The notes under the pieces were generated by a model that saw only the letters and a list, made by a program, of their open reading frames with translations, made no database searches and was not told the origin of the DNA. A stretch of 64,000 nucleotides of DNA, taken from assembly GCA_014529385.2 (NCBI GenBank), contig CM043968.1, forward strand, positions 9,176,648 through 9,240,647, given 5' to 3'. A program made the translations under genes and the position numbers. Numbering within the stretch: position 1 is the first letter of the stretch; each line of letters begins with the position of its first letter. The stretch is from Adiantum capillus-veneris (taxonomy: Eukaryota; Streptophyta; Polypodiopsida; Polypodiales; Pteridaceae). This document shows positions 32,681-43,560 of this stretch, piece by piece.

Positions 32681-33320
32681 GTCCACTTTCTTGGCCACAT
32701 AGCCTCAAAGGATGGTGTCGGAATGGATCCCGCATAAGTTGAAACTATTAAGACATGGCCAGACTTGAAGACTGTGCACGATGTCAGAAGCTTCTAGGGA
32801 TTGTGTTCCTTCTATAGAAGGTTTATCAGGAATTTTGCAGAGATAGCATCACCTCTTCACGCATTGCAAAAGAAAGAGGTCACTTTTAGATGGACCCAAA
32901 AAGAGATTCCAGCTCTTAGTCTCTTAAAGGAAAAGTTGACTTCAGATCCAATAATTGTTTTGCGAGATCTAAGGAAGTCATTTGTGGTCCAGTGTGACGC
33001 GTGTGGCAATAGAATCGGAGCAATGCTAATGCAAGATAGACGGGTAGTAGCTTATGAAAGCCGAATTTTGCAAGGGCCAGAGAGGACAACGCAAGTCTAT
33101 GAGAAAGAGCTCTTGGCCGTGATTCATGCGCTTTGTAGCTCGAAGCACATACCTGTTAGGTGCTGATTTTGTTGTCCAAACAAATCATCAGACCTTGCGA
33201 TACTTCTTGACACAGTCAAAGTTAATCCGAAAAGCATATGCGATGGGCAAACATTCTTTCTATGTTCCACTTCCAGATTATGCATGCGGAAGGCAAGAAA
33301 AATGTTGTGGCTGATGTGTT
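32681..33320 (+). pseudogene. G4 RT connection and RNase H
   Basis: FYRRFIRNFAEIASPLHAL, LRKSFVVQCDACGNRIGAML, VYEKELLAVIHAL, then in a shifted frame YLLGADFVVQTNHQTLRYFL and RWANILSMFHFQIMHAEGKK. Several frame changes between 32650 and 33310. Confidence 0.9.
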
Positions 33321-34640
33321 ATCAAGGAAGCCACAAATTTCAGTTATGTCAATTCCTTATCATCATGAGTTAGATGACATGAAGGAACAATATGCTACTG
33401 ATGAAGACTTTGCAAGGATCTTTGAACAGTTGCAAGAGGGGCAACATCAGAGATTGTTTTATGATGATGCATGGCAGACTTTGTGTCACAAGGCCATTGC
33501 AACATAAGGTCATGCTAGAAAGTCATGCCCCACCGTATGCAGAGCATCGTTGTATTGATGCGACAGTTAAAGCGGTAGAGACATTCTTCTATTGGCCTAC
33601 CTTGAGGAGAGATGTGGATGCCTTTGTGCGAGCATGCCTGATTTGCCAAAAGGTCAAGTTTGACAGGCAAAAGGCACCAGGGTTGTTACAACCACTGCAG
33701 ATTCCGGATAAGCCATGGGAAAGCATTGCTATGGACTTTATCTTTGATCTTCCAAGAACACCAACAGGGAATGATGATATATGGACCATTATCTGCAGGT
33801 TCAGCAAGCAGGCCCATTTTATCCCTTTCACGAAGAAGACAAAATCTGATCAGATGGCATGCTTGTTTATGTACAATGTGTTTAAGTACCATGGTATGCC
33901 ACAATCAATTGTCAGTGATCGTGATCCTCGCATGACCAGTTTGTTCTAGAGAGGATTGTTCGAGAACATGGGCACTACGCTCAAGTTCTCGTCTTCGTTT
34001 CATCCACAAACTGATGGACAATCCGAAGAGGCTAATTCTATTGTCTTAGATCTGCTGAAATGCTATGTGTCAGATAATAAGGGCAAGTGGGAACAGTATT
34101 TGCCTATGCTTGAGTATGCGTACAATAATACGGTGCATTCGTCGACTGGCAAAGCACCTTTTGAGATTGTTGAAGGCGGCAAAAAGGTTCCTCCCATTTT
34201 GCATACAAAAGACAAGATCTTTGAGGCAGATTGATATGTTGAGAACATGGATGAAATGTATAAGAAAATGAAAGTTGCCTTGGAGAAGACTCAAGCAAAG
34301 CAGAAAAAGGCTGTTGATCGTCACCGTCGTGAATTGTCGTTATCACCTGGTAATTGGGTTCTGTTAAGGTTCGAAAAGGCAAGGTTAAAGAAGATGAAGG
34401 GCAAGGAACGGCTATTTCCTAAGCTCAGTATGCGTTACTATGGGCCTTTTCAAGTGCTTGACCAAATCAGCGATGTGGCTTACAAGCTGAAATGTGGTTA
34501 GAGAAGATGAAGGGCAAGGAATGGCTATTTCCTAAGCTCAGTATGCGTTACTATGGGCCTTTTCAAGTGCTTGACCAAATCAACATTGTGGCTTACAAGC
34601 TGAAATTGCCTAATGCGTGGAAGATTCATAATGTGTTTCA
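33321..34640 (+). pseudogene. G4 integrase
   Basis: HHCC motif SHAPPYAEHRC ... CLICQKVKFD, catalytic core with D in SIAMDFIFDLP, D in IVSDRDPRM and E in TDGQSEEAN, then EYAYNNTVHSSTGKAPFEIV and FPKLSMRYYGPFQVLDQ. Stops at 33947 (TAG, after MTSLF), 34232 (TGA) and 34499 (TAG). A ~112-bp tandem duplication at 34386-34606 repeats the KGKERLFPKLSMRYYGPF segment and contains the last stop at its junction. Confidence 0.93.
34386..34606 (+). repeat. ~112-bp tandem duplication in G4 integrase
   Basis: GATGAAGGGCAAGGAA starts both units (about 34393 and 34506). The copies are nearly identical through GCTTACAAGCTGAAAT, so the event is recent relative to the other damage. Confidence 0.93.
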
Positions 34641-34986
34641 CGTGAGTCTTCTAAGACCCTTCGTGGGTGATGTACCAGAAGATATGCCGGATGAGGTTCA
34701 GCCAGAAGTTGAGGAACTTGATGAGATCCTGGTACCTGAGCAAGTTTTGGCACATAAGGACAGAAAAGTTAAAGGACAGGTTGCAAGACGCTATTTGGTG
34801 AAGTTCAAGAACTATCCACCTATGGACGCAAAGTGGATGGAAGAGCATGAACTGTCAAAGTCACCAAATGTGTTGCAACTTTACCTTGAAGCCTTTGGGT
34901 TACAACCTACTTATGCCCCAACCCAACGTGTGCAGAGGGGTAATGATAGAGCTAGTACATCAAGTGTACATATGAATTCAGTGTAA
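34641..34986 (+). pseudogene. G4 chromodomain tail
   Basis: PNAWKIHNVFHVSLLRPFVG, an acidic linker DEVQPEVEELDEILVPEQVL, then a chromodomain RRYLVKFKNYPPMDAKWMEE, followed by LQLYLEAFGLQPTYAP and a TAA at 34984-34986. Frame is open from 34502 to the end. The conserved Y, W and acidic positions of the chromo fold are present. Confidence 0.92.
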
Positions 34987-35145
34987 TGGATGGACATGAC
35001 AAAAGTATGAAGGTCTCATTAAGTCATTTGTAACTATGTGTTACGACCTTTCTTGCGGATACATGCGATGATAAAAGAGTGCTAACAACACAAGATCATC
35101 AGTGGCATGTATTTATGGTATGCAATCGAGGACGTTTGCGATTTC

Positions 35146-35157
35146 AAGAGGGGGGTA
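35146..35157 (+). other. polypurine tract of G4
   Basis: AAGAGGGGGGTA directly before the LTR start TGTCACGAGG. Confidence 0.9.
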
Positions 35158-36618
35158 TGTCACGAGGACGTGGCAGCTGTTAACTATGTCACTAGGACAA
35201 GGCAACTGCTAACCTTAGTTGTTGGTTTCTTTCGAATGATTTTTGTTTTATTTTTGAGACCCTCTTTTTGAAGTTGCAAATGGTCGGACATTGTATGGCC
35301 AATGTGAACGGTAGTTTCACCCGTAGACGGGAAGTCGGTCAGCACTGGAATTCGTAAAGTAAGAGGATGTCTAGGCTCAGTACAAGATCATGTAGGTCCC
35401 CCCGTCGCACTTAGCAAGTTGGTGGATACTAGGAAGTGAACTCAATAAAGGCATAAAGTCAAGGTGGGATCACCAACAGAAAGTATCCGACAGTTGGGCC
35501 ACATTGCACTGTTGGATTCGGTCCCAATGAGGATAGATGGTCAGATGACCAGTGGAAGCCCAACGGAAGCATCTCCTAAAAACTAGAACTGCTATTTTGG
35601 GCCGTGAAATGTGTTCGCGTCATTACCTTCAAAATGACAAGGGGAACATTTTACAACTCTGCCGCGAAGTCAACTGGGCAACCAATCAGGAGATTTTTAG
35701 ACGGTAACCCCGAAACGGGAAAATGCCTGTAAACGCGCCAAGTGGCACATTCCTGTGCACTTCCCTTTGTGGCGCTGATTTTTAAGCTGGGAGAGGCATC
35801 ATTTTACAATTGTCACCAGTTAAGAGCTATGGAGTGCTTTCTTTCCACTCAATGTACAGTGTGGTGCTAAGAGTGATGCCCTGCACACTACACACTGCTC
35901 TCTCTCCCCTACGTGCAGTTATGTGATGCCCCACAAGAGGGCTCTTCATTTGACTGATGTAAAGCTGTGTGGTTTCATGCTTTTGTGTTGAGGCAAGAGC
36001 CTCCTTGAGCAAGAACAAGGGTAGCTAATTGCTACTCCAAAGCATGGTTTTTGCCCAGTTTTTAGCCCTAAACAGTCCTCAAACTGTCCTCTGCCAGTGG
36101 GGCACCGTTCCCAATGGTTCTAGCGTCCGTATGGCTGAAAAACAAGCGCATACACAGCGCTGAAAACACACCTGTACGGTGAGGTTATGACCCTCATCGG
36201 TGCCCTTGGGAATCCTATACCTGTATCCCGCTAGGTACCACCTGTTTTGGCCAGATTTCGGCAGCATAACAACCTTAAGACACGCAAAACCAGTTCCCCT
36301 GCTGGAACTCACTTCCACTGGCATAAACCCTTTGATTCCTTCCCAAAAACAGTAAATTCAGCACGTTGTATTTACTACTCTACTTTGTAATTTACCTCTC
36401 AAAGTATAAAGAAATACCGAAAGGGGCGCCAATTTTGGGGCCTACAGATGGTCGGTGTCTGCTCGTGGCATTCTAGCTTCGAAGCCGTGTGTATACTTAA
36501 GTGTTAAGTCCCGTCGCGGGTTCCTTTTGCAAAGTACTCTTTCTCTCTCTGTGTATCTAAAGTAAAGTAAAGAATTTCAGGTGAAAGCAAAAGCCTACCG
36601 CCCCACGGGCCGGTTTCA
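35158..36618 (+). repeat. 3' LTR of G4 with two inverted blocks
   Basis: 1461 bp, same ends as 26918-28409. From about 36043 to 36204 it carries block A inverted, and from 36205 to about 36374 block B inverted, each in its original position; flanking sequence on both sides is collinear with the 5' LTR. Core block at 36405-36442. Confidence 0.93.
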
Positions 36619-37179
36619 GTCATTCTTGAAACGAACGTGCTTCTTGAATCTTCTTACCTCCTTGAAAGTTGACTTCCGGCCCAAATAACCCGAGAAATCT
36701 GTTGAATTCCTCTTCTTTTAAAAATGCTTTAAGCTTTTCATCAATCAATTTGTCTTCTTTTCAAGAGCTTTGTCAAACTCTTTCTGCTAGAGCCTAGTAC
36801 AGTTTCTCCTTTTCTCCACTCGGTTTTTCTTTTTGGTTCATTACCTTCTTGAGAGAAGAATCGACTGCCTCTCACGATCATAAGTGAATCTCATCAAGCG
36901 GGTAATCCTTCAGGTGATTCAAATATTTTGAATCTTTGGAGTACTTGATCAATCTTTTCAGACACGTGTCAACCTGCAGTTGACGTTTGTACTTCGCTCT
37001 ATCAAGATTCTCCGCCGGAAATTTGTCAAAATCTCCGTTGGTTTCTTATGTTCTGTTCCCACCATGGGACTCAATTTTTCTTCATCTCTCCACAGACCAA
37101 AGGTCAGAGGGGTGTGTTCTCTATCAGATTCTCTGCATGAACCCATGGAATCATATCCTCTGTAGAAAAACAATTGGTC
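36619..37179 (-). pseudogene. gypsy gag fragment, second copy
   Basis: Continues the minus-strand gag cut by G4: KKHVRF-type segment, GYLGRKSTFKEV equivalent near 36665, leading back to the gag start region near 37075-37140. Matches 26480-26880 at about 90%. The gag start lies just inside the PBS at 37180. Confidence 0.8.
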
Positions 37180-37194
37180 TAAGCTTTGATACCA
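37180..37194 (-). other. primer-binding site of the disrupted minus-strand gypsy
   Basis: Minus strand TGGTATCAAAGCTTA, one base from the LTR end TGTAACA. Confidence 0.85.
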
Positions 37195-37195
37195 C

Positions 37196-37700
37196 TGTTA
37201 CAGGCTTGGACACTCCAAGCGAGATATCAATAGCACACATGAACAAAATCTGCAAATAATTGAACTTGAATAGAGAGAGAGAAAGAGAAATGAAATGAAA
37301 TGAAATGTTATAACTTATATTAACATCTTCACAAGGCCAAAGTGCCCTATGAGACCAGAAAGTTACAATGTGGTGGATCTGATACAAAGTAAGAGTAACA
37401 AGATGAAAAAATGACAGAATGACAAAATAAAATACTATGGAATCCTAAACTGCTAGGTGAGAACTAAGCAGCTAAGCAGCTAGCTGGGATAGCTAGATCA
37501 CAAGAGATCCAGCATCGGTCACTGGCGGATCTCATCGATCTCCTCCATGGTCAGTAGTCTGACCGGGCATCGTGCATGTCGAGCCAAAGTGATCCAAATC
37601 CTCAGATGCAGCCTCCGTCGATGCTGTGTAGTCCTCCGCAGTCGTGGGCGTCTGGATCTCCCCAGCTCAGTCGCTCGGTCGATTAGTGTGCCTCTGGTGT

Positions 37701-37764
<64 letters not shown>

Positions 37765-38312
37765 AGAAGAAGAAGAAGAGAGTCGAAACAGCACGATAGA
37801 GTCCCGAGCCAAGACACATTCACACCAAAGACAAGCGCCCCTTTCGGTATTTCTTTATTACTATTCTTCGCAAAGTACAACTCCCGAGGGCCCAACACTC
37901 TCCAAGACTCTGCATCCAAATGCTCTCCGAGAAGTGACCCTTTGGGCACTTATTTTCTTACAAGGGATGCCCAAAAGCAAAGCCCTAAAAGCTTCAGATC
38001 TAAAAGCACTTGATTTCAAAAGCATCTGCACCCAAAAGTTTGCGCCAAAAACTGCCAAAACAGCCAGCACAAATTGTGGAAATCTGTACGTCCTACCATG
38101 TCACGTGTCTGTGCAATTTACGGAAATCAGCCCCCAGATGTCATCAAGCTTTTAATATTTTAAGTTTAAGACCCCTCGGCCGGTGCTCCCTTAGTTGGTA
38201 GGTGTTAGGATTTTAATCCCTAACCCCTTGGGCCCCTAGGCCTATCTTCTAGGTTCAGTTCCTCTTGTTTTCGTTTACAGTTCTTTCCATGCCACATCAG
38301 CACTTTGTGACA
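37196..38312 (-). repeat. 5' LTR of the disrupted minus-strand gypsy
   Basis: 1117 bp; plus strand TGTTACAGGCTTGGACACTC to CAGCACTTTGTGACA. Contains a GA/GAA microsatellite at 37701-37779 and the core block at 37825-37860. Its ends match G1 and G3, while its first 500 bp match the fragment at 14781-15155. The corresponding 3' LTR is not in the window. Confidence 0.88.
37701..37779 (+). repeat. (GA)n/(GAA)n microsatellite within an LTR
   Basis: About 30 GA units then six GAA units; the complement of the CT tracts seen in G3's LTR. Confidence 0.95.
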
Positions 38313-38650
38313 AAAAGAAAACACTCGAGATGACACACTGGAGCGGAGTTCCCCATTTGGAGTAATTGCTCCTCCAACAGGCGCCCTTTGCAGTACTTTG
38401 ATTTATTAATCAAGTTCTAAGGTTACAACTGCCAATGTGAGGCCGCTCACATAATCTGCCCGCTAATGGCACCCTACCTCAGATTTAAAGACACTTGGCC
38501 CCAAAAGCAGGGCACTTTGAAAGTTATATTTACAAGGTGCCTAAAAGCAATGAAATCAACTGCTAACTTGTACCACATCATCAGTCCGTATGCTACCACA
38601 TCATCGTCATCCGTACAGCCTCCAAGATTCACACCGCAATACCCTCCACA
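38313..38650 (-). repeat. decayed gypsy LTR remnant
   Basis: Contains GGAGTTCCCC, a core-block remnant CAGGCGCCCTTTGCAGTACT at 38376-38407, and then AAAAGCAGGGCACTTTG and ATTTACAAGGTGCCTAAAAG, in the order found in the minus-orientation LTRs at 7600-7800 and 37800-38000. Ends not found. Confidence 0.5.
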
Positions 38651-39168
38651 ATTTGGGGGCTGTTGTAGTCAGAGGTGGGCACGGGATTCTGGCTCCAGCC
38701 ACCTCCACTCCTCTCTGGTTGCGTACAGTGACGCCACGTCTCAATGCTATGACAAAACATACATGTAAGACAAAATAGGATAGCATTCTTATGGACAACA
38801 TCTATATTGAGGCAGTTGGGTGGATGCTCCATGACAAACAACTTTTAGCCACTTCTTGTTCAACTTCCAAATTGTTTAAGCTGTGGTAGTCTTCTTAAGA
38901 AGGCCTCTCTCTTGAAATGGTTTCCAAGTGTTTGATCCAAAAAGAGAGAATCAATTCATACGAAATTACATCTATGGCATATACTCAAGGTCAAGAAGTA
39001 CAAAACAAAACTGCACTGGAGGCTTATGAGATTAACTCTAGTAACTGCTTCACATTGTTTAGCAAACAAAGCATGGAGGAATGCTACTAGTCAGAGAACC
39101 AGTAAACTAGCTGACCTTGTAAGTTCCAAACAGAAAAAAAGGAGGGGTAACAGAAGTAGAATACAGTA
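38651..39168. other. no recognisable gene
   Basis: Unassigned sequence between an LTR remnant and the EHD1-like exon. I looked here on the minus strand for the next EHD exon (the P-loop segment GQYSTGKTT) and did not find it. Confidence 0.4.
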
Positions 39169-39169
39169 C

Positions 39170-39280
39170 CATGAGGGGAGAGACAAATTCGTTGAACCGA
39201 TACGTGACCTCGAGAGGCATGAGCCTTTCCATGTAGAGTTGTTTGAGTCCATCTGAGACAGACTTCACAGATCGCCATAC
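39170..39280 (-). pseudogene. single EHD1-like exon (EH-domain ATPase fragment)
   Basis: Minus strand codes for VWRSVKSVSDGLKQLYMERL and then MPLEVTYRFNEFVSPLM, 37 residues. It closely resembles the segment of plant EHD1-type proteins just before the nucleotide-binding P-loop. A splice acceptor TTCCAG precedes it and a GT donor follows ATG, both in correct phase, so it looks like a genuine exon. EHD proteins reshape membranes in endocytic recycling. Neither the EF-hand part nor the GTPase-like core was found nearby, so it is either a captured exon or one exon of a gene with very long, transposon-filled introns. Confidence 0.65.
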
Positions 39281-40065
39281 CTGGAATTGATAAAGATGCA
39301 AAAGACGAAAACAAAAAAGGCATTGTTAAATTTCCACACAAGAGGCACCAACGAGAGCAGCAAGTTGATCAAATCACCTGTGGCAATAGTCGCCGCATGA
39401 CGTTTCCGCGATGATGGAGGGACGCTTGTTGAGATTGAACTTTGATATGCTTGTCAAATTCAGAGACTTCAATGCTTGAGGGCCACACTCCACGACACTA
39501 AAGGGTACGGGTAGAAAGAGATGGGATCGGCTACGCAGGTCGAAAGGGGGAATCTCTAGGGGGATTGAGCGTGGAAAAAAATGAGCACCCATCTTGACGC
39601 CACTTCCATGAGAGCCCAATGCACTAACCGCTACGTCCGCGATGGGGAAGTTGACACATGGACGCATCGGCAAATGATAAATAAACTTGGACAACCCTCC
39701 TGCTTGTCCAAGTTTACCTTTTGGTGTTCTAGTTTACCCCGACATCCTACGGCTGCATGCGTCTCGATCTTTGTGTCCGAGTTTCGCTGTCGTGGATCCC
39801 ACCGTTTGAGCTTCATTAAATGGCCCGTGCCCTTTAGCGTTGAGGCAGCACACTAGTTAAATAACGAGGCCTGCCTAAAGTAATGGAATTATATTATTAC
39901 TAGTACGGCCGGTCGCCTTCGGCGGCCTCTCTCTCTCCCCCTCTTTCCCTCTTTATCGTGTGCAAAGGGGCTTGTTTTTGTTTTGGATTTTAGCCTTCAG
40001 GTCGTTAGATTGCGACACGTTTAAAGGGCTCCCCCTTACGCCATATTATGTTAGTAGATATTATA
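39281..40065. other. no recognisable gene
   Basis: Open frames at 39374-39694 (minus) and 39581-39856 (plus) lack recognisable domains. A small GC-rich palindrome-like stretch, GGCCGGTCGCCTTCGGCGGCC in part, lies at about 39907-39927. Confidence 0.4.
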
Positions 40066-40435
40066 ATTATAATATTATAATATAATAAAAAAAAGAAAAT
40101 TTACCAAAATACCCCTCTAATTTGAGGAAATTCCCAACATACCCCTGAAAATTCAAAAATACCCAAAATATCCTTGTATCTATATTGGTTGGAGTGTTCA
40201 AGATTTTTTTATCTTTATTCCTTTTTTGATAACCAAGATCAGTTTTTAAAGAATGAAGCAATTTCATCTCCAAAGCCTACATAACCTACTCAAATGCTGG
40301 TTTTAGCATCTTGTATTGATACACAATAGTCTTCTTATAAAAGCTATTAAAAGATTTATCTTTGGAGAAATTTAATATCACAACCATGGGAATTTTGGAA
40401 AATTTGAAGGGCATTTTGGGAATTTTTCCTTAAAA
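40066..40435. repeat. A/T-rich stretch with repeated CCAAAATACCCC-like motifs
   Basis: Motifs of the type ACCAAAATACCCC and CCCAACATACCCC repeat at 40102-40165, and the reverse complement form (GGGCATTTTGGGAATTTTT) appears at about 40410-40430. The opposed ends suggest a decayed inverted-repeat element, but no target-site duplication could be set. Confidence 0.35.
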
Positions 40436-41456
40436 GAAACATGGAGGCAGAGATTAAGGCGACTCTACATAGATACTCATAGAAAAAGAAAGGTGAACCA
40501 AAGTCCGTTGCTACATTTTCTCGTAGATGAAGCCCTTGTGTTGAGCCTGGTCGCAAATGAAGCCCTTGTTCCGGGTTTGCCGCACGTAGATAGGGCAAGG
40601 CAAAGAAGCTTGCGACAGAAGAAGCTCGTGCAAAAGAAGTTTTAAAATGAAATTGAAGTATACTTGTCAATCACCATCGAGACCTAGGCTATCTCGTTAG
40701 CGTAAATATCCCCACTCTGCTCGTTGCTACGCAAGTTCGAATTCAATTTTGATTTGCGGTTTTAGTCTCATTGTATAGTAAGGCAAGGACATGGTGAAAT
40801 CTCCATGCAATAAAACTAAAGAGCTATGTGCCTACTATTTATGAAAATAAAATGCGTGGTAAAATCTCCCAAGATTCCTAATGAAGGGCTACGCTACTAG
40901 TATGTATGTGCCTACGACTTTTGCAAAATCTCCCAAGATTCCTAATGAAGGGCTAAGCTAAATCAAAAAGAAGGGTTGCTGGGGTGGCAAGGTATACGCC
41001 TGCACACTGCTTGCACAACTAGCGTGGGTGCCTTTTTGTATCGCCGTGTGAATCGAGATGGCAACACTAACACATGCAAGACCAGAGCAGTTGGTGACGA
41101 AGGAGGCAAAGACCATCGTAAATGTTTTTTTTAAATAGACGGAGCTGTCTACAGGGAATCAAGCCGGCTGAGGCAAAGTGGTTTAGACCAAAGATTTTTG
41201 TGACCTTGATGTAGCGAGTTTGAATCCCCCTGCCTCAACGAAAATGGTGTAAACACTTTAAAGGGTGGAGAATTGGAGATAGCTCCCATAAAAAATCTAG
41301 CCAGATTCTATATAATGAAAATTAGGAACTTGCGACTACGTAGCCAAAAGTATGTCCCCACGATTTCCTAAAATGACAAATTAGGTGCAATCTCTTGAAA
41401 TATGTATCTCTCTTTTAGTGGTATGCATGGCAACTCTTCGTTTACTACATGGTGAC
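40436..41456. other. no gene; three dispersed direct repeats
   Basis: A 30-45 bp segment, TCTCCCAAGATTCCTAAT(G/T)A-type followed by AGGGCTA(A/C)GCTA, occurs at about 40867, 40928 and again at 41558. No coding sequence recognised. Confidence 0.6.
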
Positions 41457-41468
41457 TATCTCTCTCTT

Positions 41469-41511
<43 letters not shown>
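41457..41511 (+). repeat. (CT)n microsatellite
   Basis: CT-rich, slightly interrupted at its left end, uninterrupted from about 41480. Confidence 0.93.
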
Positions 41512-41515
<4 letters not shown>

Positions 41516-41584
41516 GCCACCAAGGCATCCAACCCACCCAAAATAAAATGGGTAGCAAAGTCTCCCAAGATTCCTAATTAAGGG

Positions 41585-41930
41585 CTAAGCTAAATCAAAA
41601 ATAAGATATTTATAAGGACCAAACGTTGTGCGAAATGCGGCCTTTAGGATATCTTCATCCACTATCCTTATTTGATGATAGCCACTTTTTACGTCAATCC
41701 TACTAAAGTAGGTAGAGCCTTGTAGCTTATCAAACAGATCTTCGCACACATAGTGATATGGTTGAGTACTCCATAGTTCACACACATACGGTTTGTACCA
41801 TCTTCTTTTGCACTAAAAGGACTAGAGAACAAAAGGGGGAGGAGCTAGGCCCCACCATCCTTTTGTCAACCAATTTTTGTACTTGCCTCATGATCTCCTC
41901 TCATTGAGCTTGAGAAACTCAATAAGGAGG
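41585..41930 (-). pseudogene. gypsy G5 reverse transcriptase N-terminal fragment
   Basis: Reads EEIMRQVQKLVDKRMVGPSS and SPFCS, then DLFDKLQGSTYFSRIDVKSG and YHQIRIVDEDILKAAFRTTF, ending abruptly at FGPYKYLIF. The catalytic YxDD and all downstream domains are absent; a different repeat begins at about 41602. Stops occur near 41920. Confidence 0.85.
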
Positions 41931-43560
41931 CTTGTTAGGTGGTGAGCTTCCTGGAAGGAGCTCAATGCGATGGTCATCATCCCCTCGTTTTGGAGGTAAG
42001 TCCATAGGGATATCATCAATGAACACATCTTGGAATCCTTTTAGAAAATTAGACAAGTCTAACTCTTCTTGATTCCTTCTACCATTTACATTTTGTGAAG
42101 CATTAGGATCTTTTAGGGATTCTTTAACAAAAATCATGTACGCAAAAATTGAGCTCTTCATTGATTTATCAAAAGCAGGAGGATCTACATGTGGTATAGT
42201 ACGACCACACTCACTAGCATTTATATACATGTTATTTCCCTTGTAGGTGAAATAGATTCTCCTTTCAGGGAACTTCATGTTGGTAGCCATGAGATCAAAC
42301 CATGGCGCCCCTAGGATAGCATCCTCATGTTGGAGAGGAGAGATAAAAATGTCTTCTTTGTCAACATAGCTTTGGACATGAAGCCTCAACTTCCCAATCA
42401 AGGGAGTAACGGAGGCTTGATGTCCCTTGAAAGCTATGTCAACCGTTACAATATCTCCCGTCTCGAAATCTTGAATGCACAAATTGGTGGCCAACTCCGT
42501 TGATATAAAGTTGTGAGTAGAGCCAGGGTCAAACAGGATGAAGGCATCATGTTCCCTTACCTTTCCCCAAGCATAGGAGAGAGACGATCCTTTGCAATGA
42601 GCATCCTCTTTTGGAGCTTCGATGGTGGAAGCCCTAGGTGTCTCATTGCAAGCATTTTTCTTGGGGCAAGAACGATAGCCATGTCCTTGCTCCCCACACT
42701 TAAAACACTTATGGTCCTTGTGAAAAGCTTCAAGCTCTTCAAGAGAGAGTTTGTTTTTGCCTTTGTAAACTCCCTTCTCCTTGGACTGATTGTTGTTGTT
42801 AATGTTGTTGGAAGTGCCTTGGGAAGAATTTTGGGCATTGGTTTTTCCCTTTGCATCATTTTTTTTTCCCTTTGCATCATTTTTGTCTTTGTTTTCCATG
42901 GGCTTGACATTCCGTCTAACCCCTTGTTGGAAATTGATGCGTGAAGCAACCATGGTGTGATGGATTACTTTGGTGATAGAACCAGACCGTTGAGAGTTGA
43001 CGTATTCGACAATCTCTTCAGGTAATCCCGCACAAAATTGTTGCTTTTGCTCGGTGAAGTCTATCTTTTGGAAGACAGTAGCCTTGAGATGTAAATCCCA
43101 AAATTTGTCTACATATTTGTGGATAGACTCATGAGAGAGAAGCTTCAAGCTACACCATTCGGTGAGCACTTTTTCCTTTGTAGCGCTTGGAAGGAATTGC
43201 TTCATGATGGAAACTTGTAGAGTTTTCCATGTCTTTGGGGCTTCTCCATTGCCACCAAGGCAAGGCCACCATTGAGGAGCGGATTTCTAGAAGTGCATAG
43301 CTACATGGCGTAGCTTGGAGGACTCTATGAAGCCCTTGTCTCCAAAGGCCGCATCAGGGACAAAAGAGAATTAAACAGAAAAATAGGGGACCTAAAGGAA
43401 AAGCCACATCTGCAGTGTGGAGAACCTCTTGATGCTCTAAGAGCAGAACCCTGTTGATGCATTAAACGAGAGATCTCATGTGCAAAGGCTTTGTCAATGG
43501 TGCCGACGGTTTGAAAATCAAGGTGCTTCAAGCTTCCACCTTGTCACATGGACGTTTTTG
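41919..43560 (-). pseudogene. gypsy G5 gag and protease
   Basis: A 428-codon open stretch (41919-43205): gag core end (HKYVDKFWDLHLKATVFQKI, GLPEEIVEYVNSQRSGSITK), an Asn/Lys-rich spacer, a complete CCHC knuckle CFKCGEQGHGYRSC, then protease HDAFILFDPGSTHNFISTEL with D-P-G at 42522-42530, TPLIGKLRLHVQSYVDKEDI and HEDAILGAPWFD, and a linker to PPNKPPY. More gag lies in broken frames up to about 43560 (SAPQWWPCLGGNGEAPKTWK). It is a lineage distinct from G1-G4. No LTR was found. Confidence 0.9.

Larger units (their letters stand above)
26918..36618 (+). mobile_element. Ty3-gypsy chromovirus G4, 9.7 kb
   Basis: LTRs 26918-28409 and 35158-36618, perfect 5-bp duplication GTCAT (26913-26917 and 36619-36623), polypurine tract AAGAGGGGGGTA at 35146-35157. 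Gag, protease, RT, RNase H, integrase and chromodomain are all recognisable in order. It lies inside the gag of an older gypsy on the other strand and itself hosts a 1.25-kb LTR mosaic. Many stops and frameshifts are present, with no large internal deletion of the core domains. Confidence 0.95.

Noticed and set aside
39374-39480. Possible further EHD1 exon on the minus strand
   Set aside because: The reading (FDKHIKVQSQQASLHHRG) does not resemble the EHD sequence expected upstream of the exon at 39170-39280.
23116-42530. D-P-G in place of D-S/T-G at the active site of three gypsy proteases
   Set aside because: It looked like a novel variant, but Pro at this position is, as far as I recall, seen in other plant gypsy elements, so I treat it as lineage variation.
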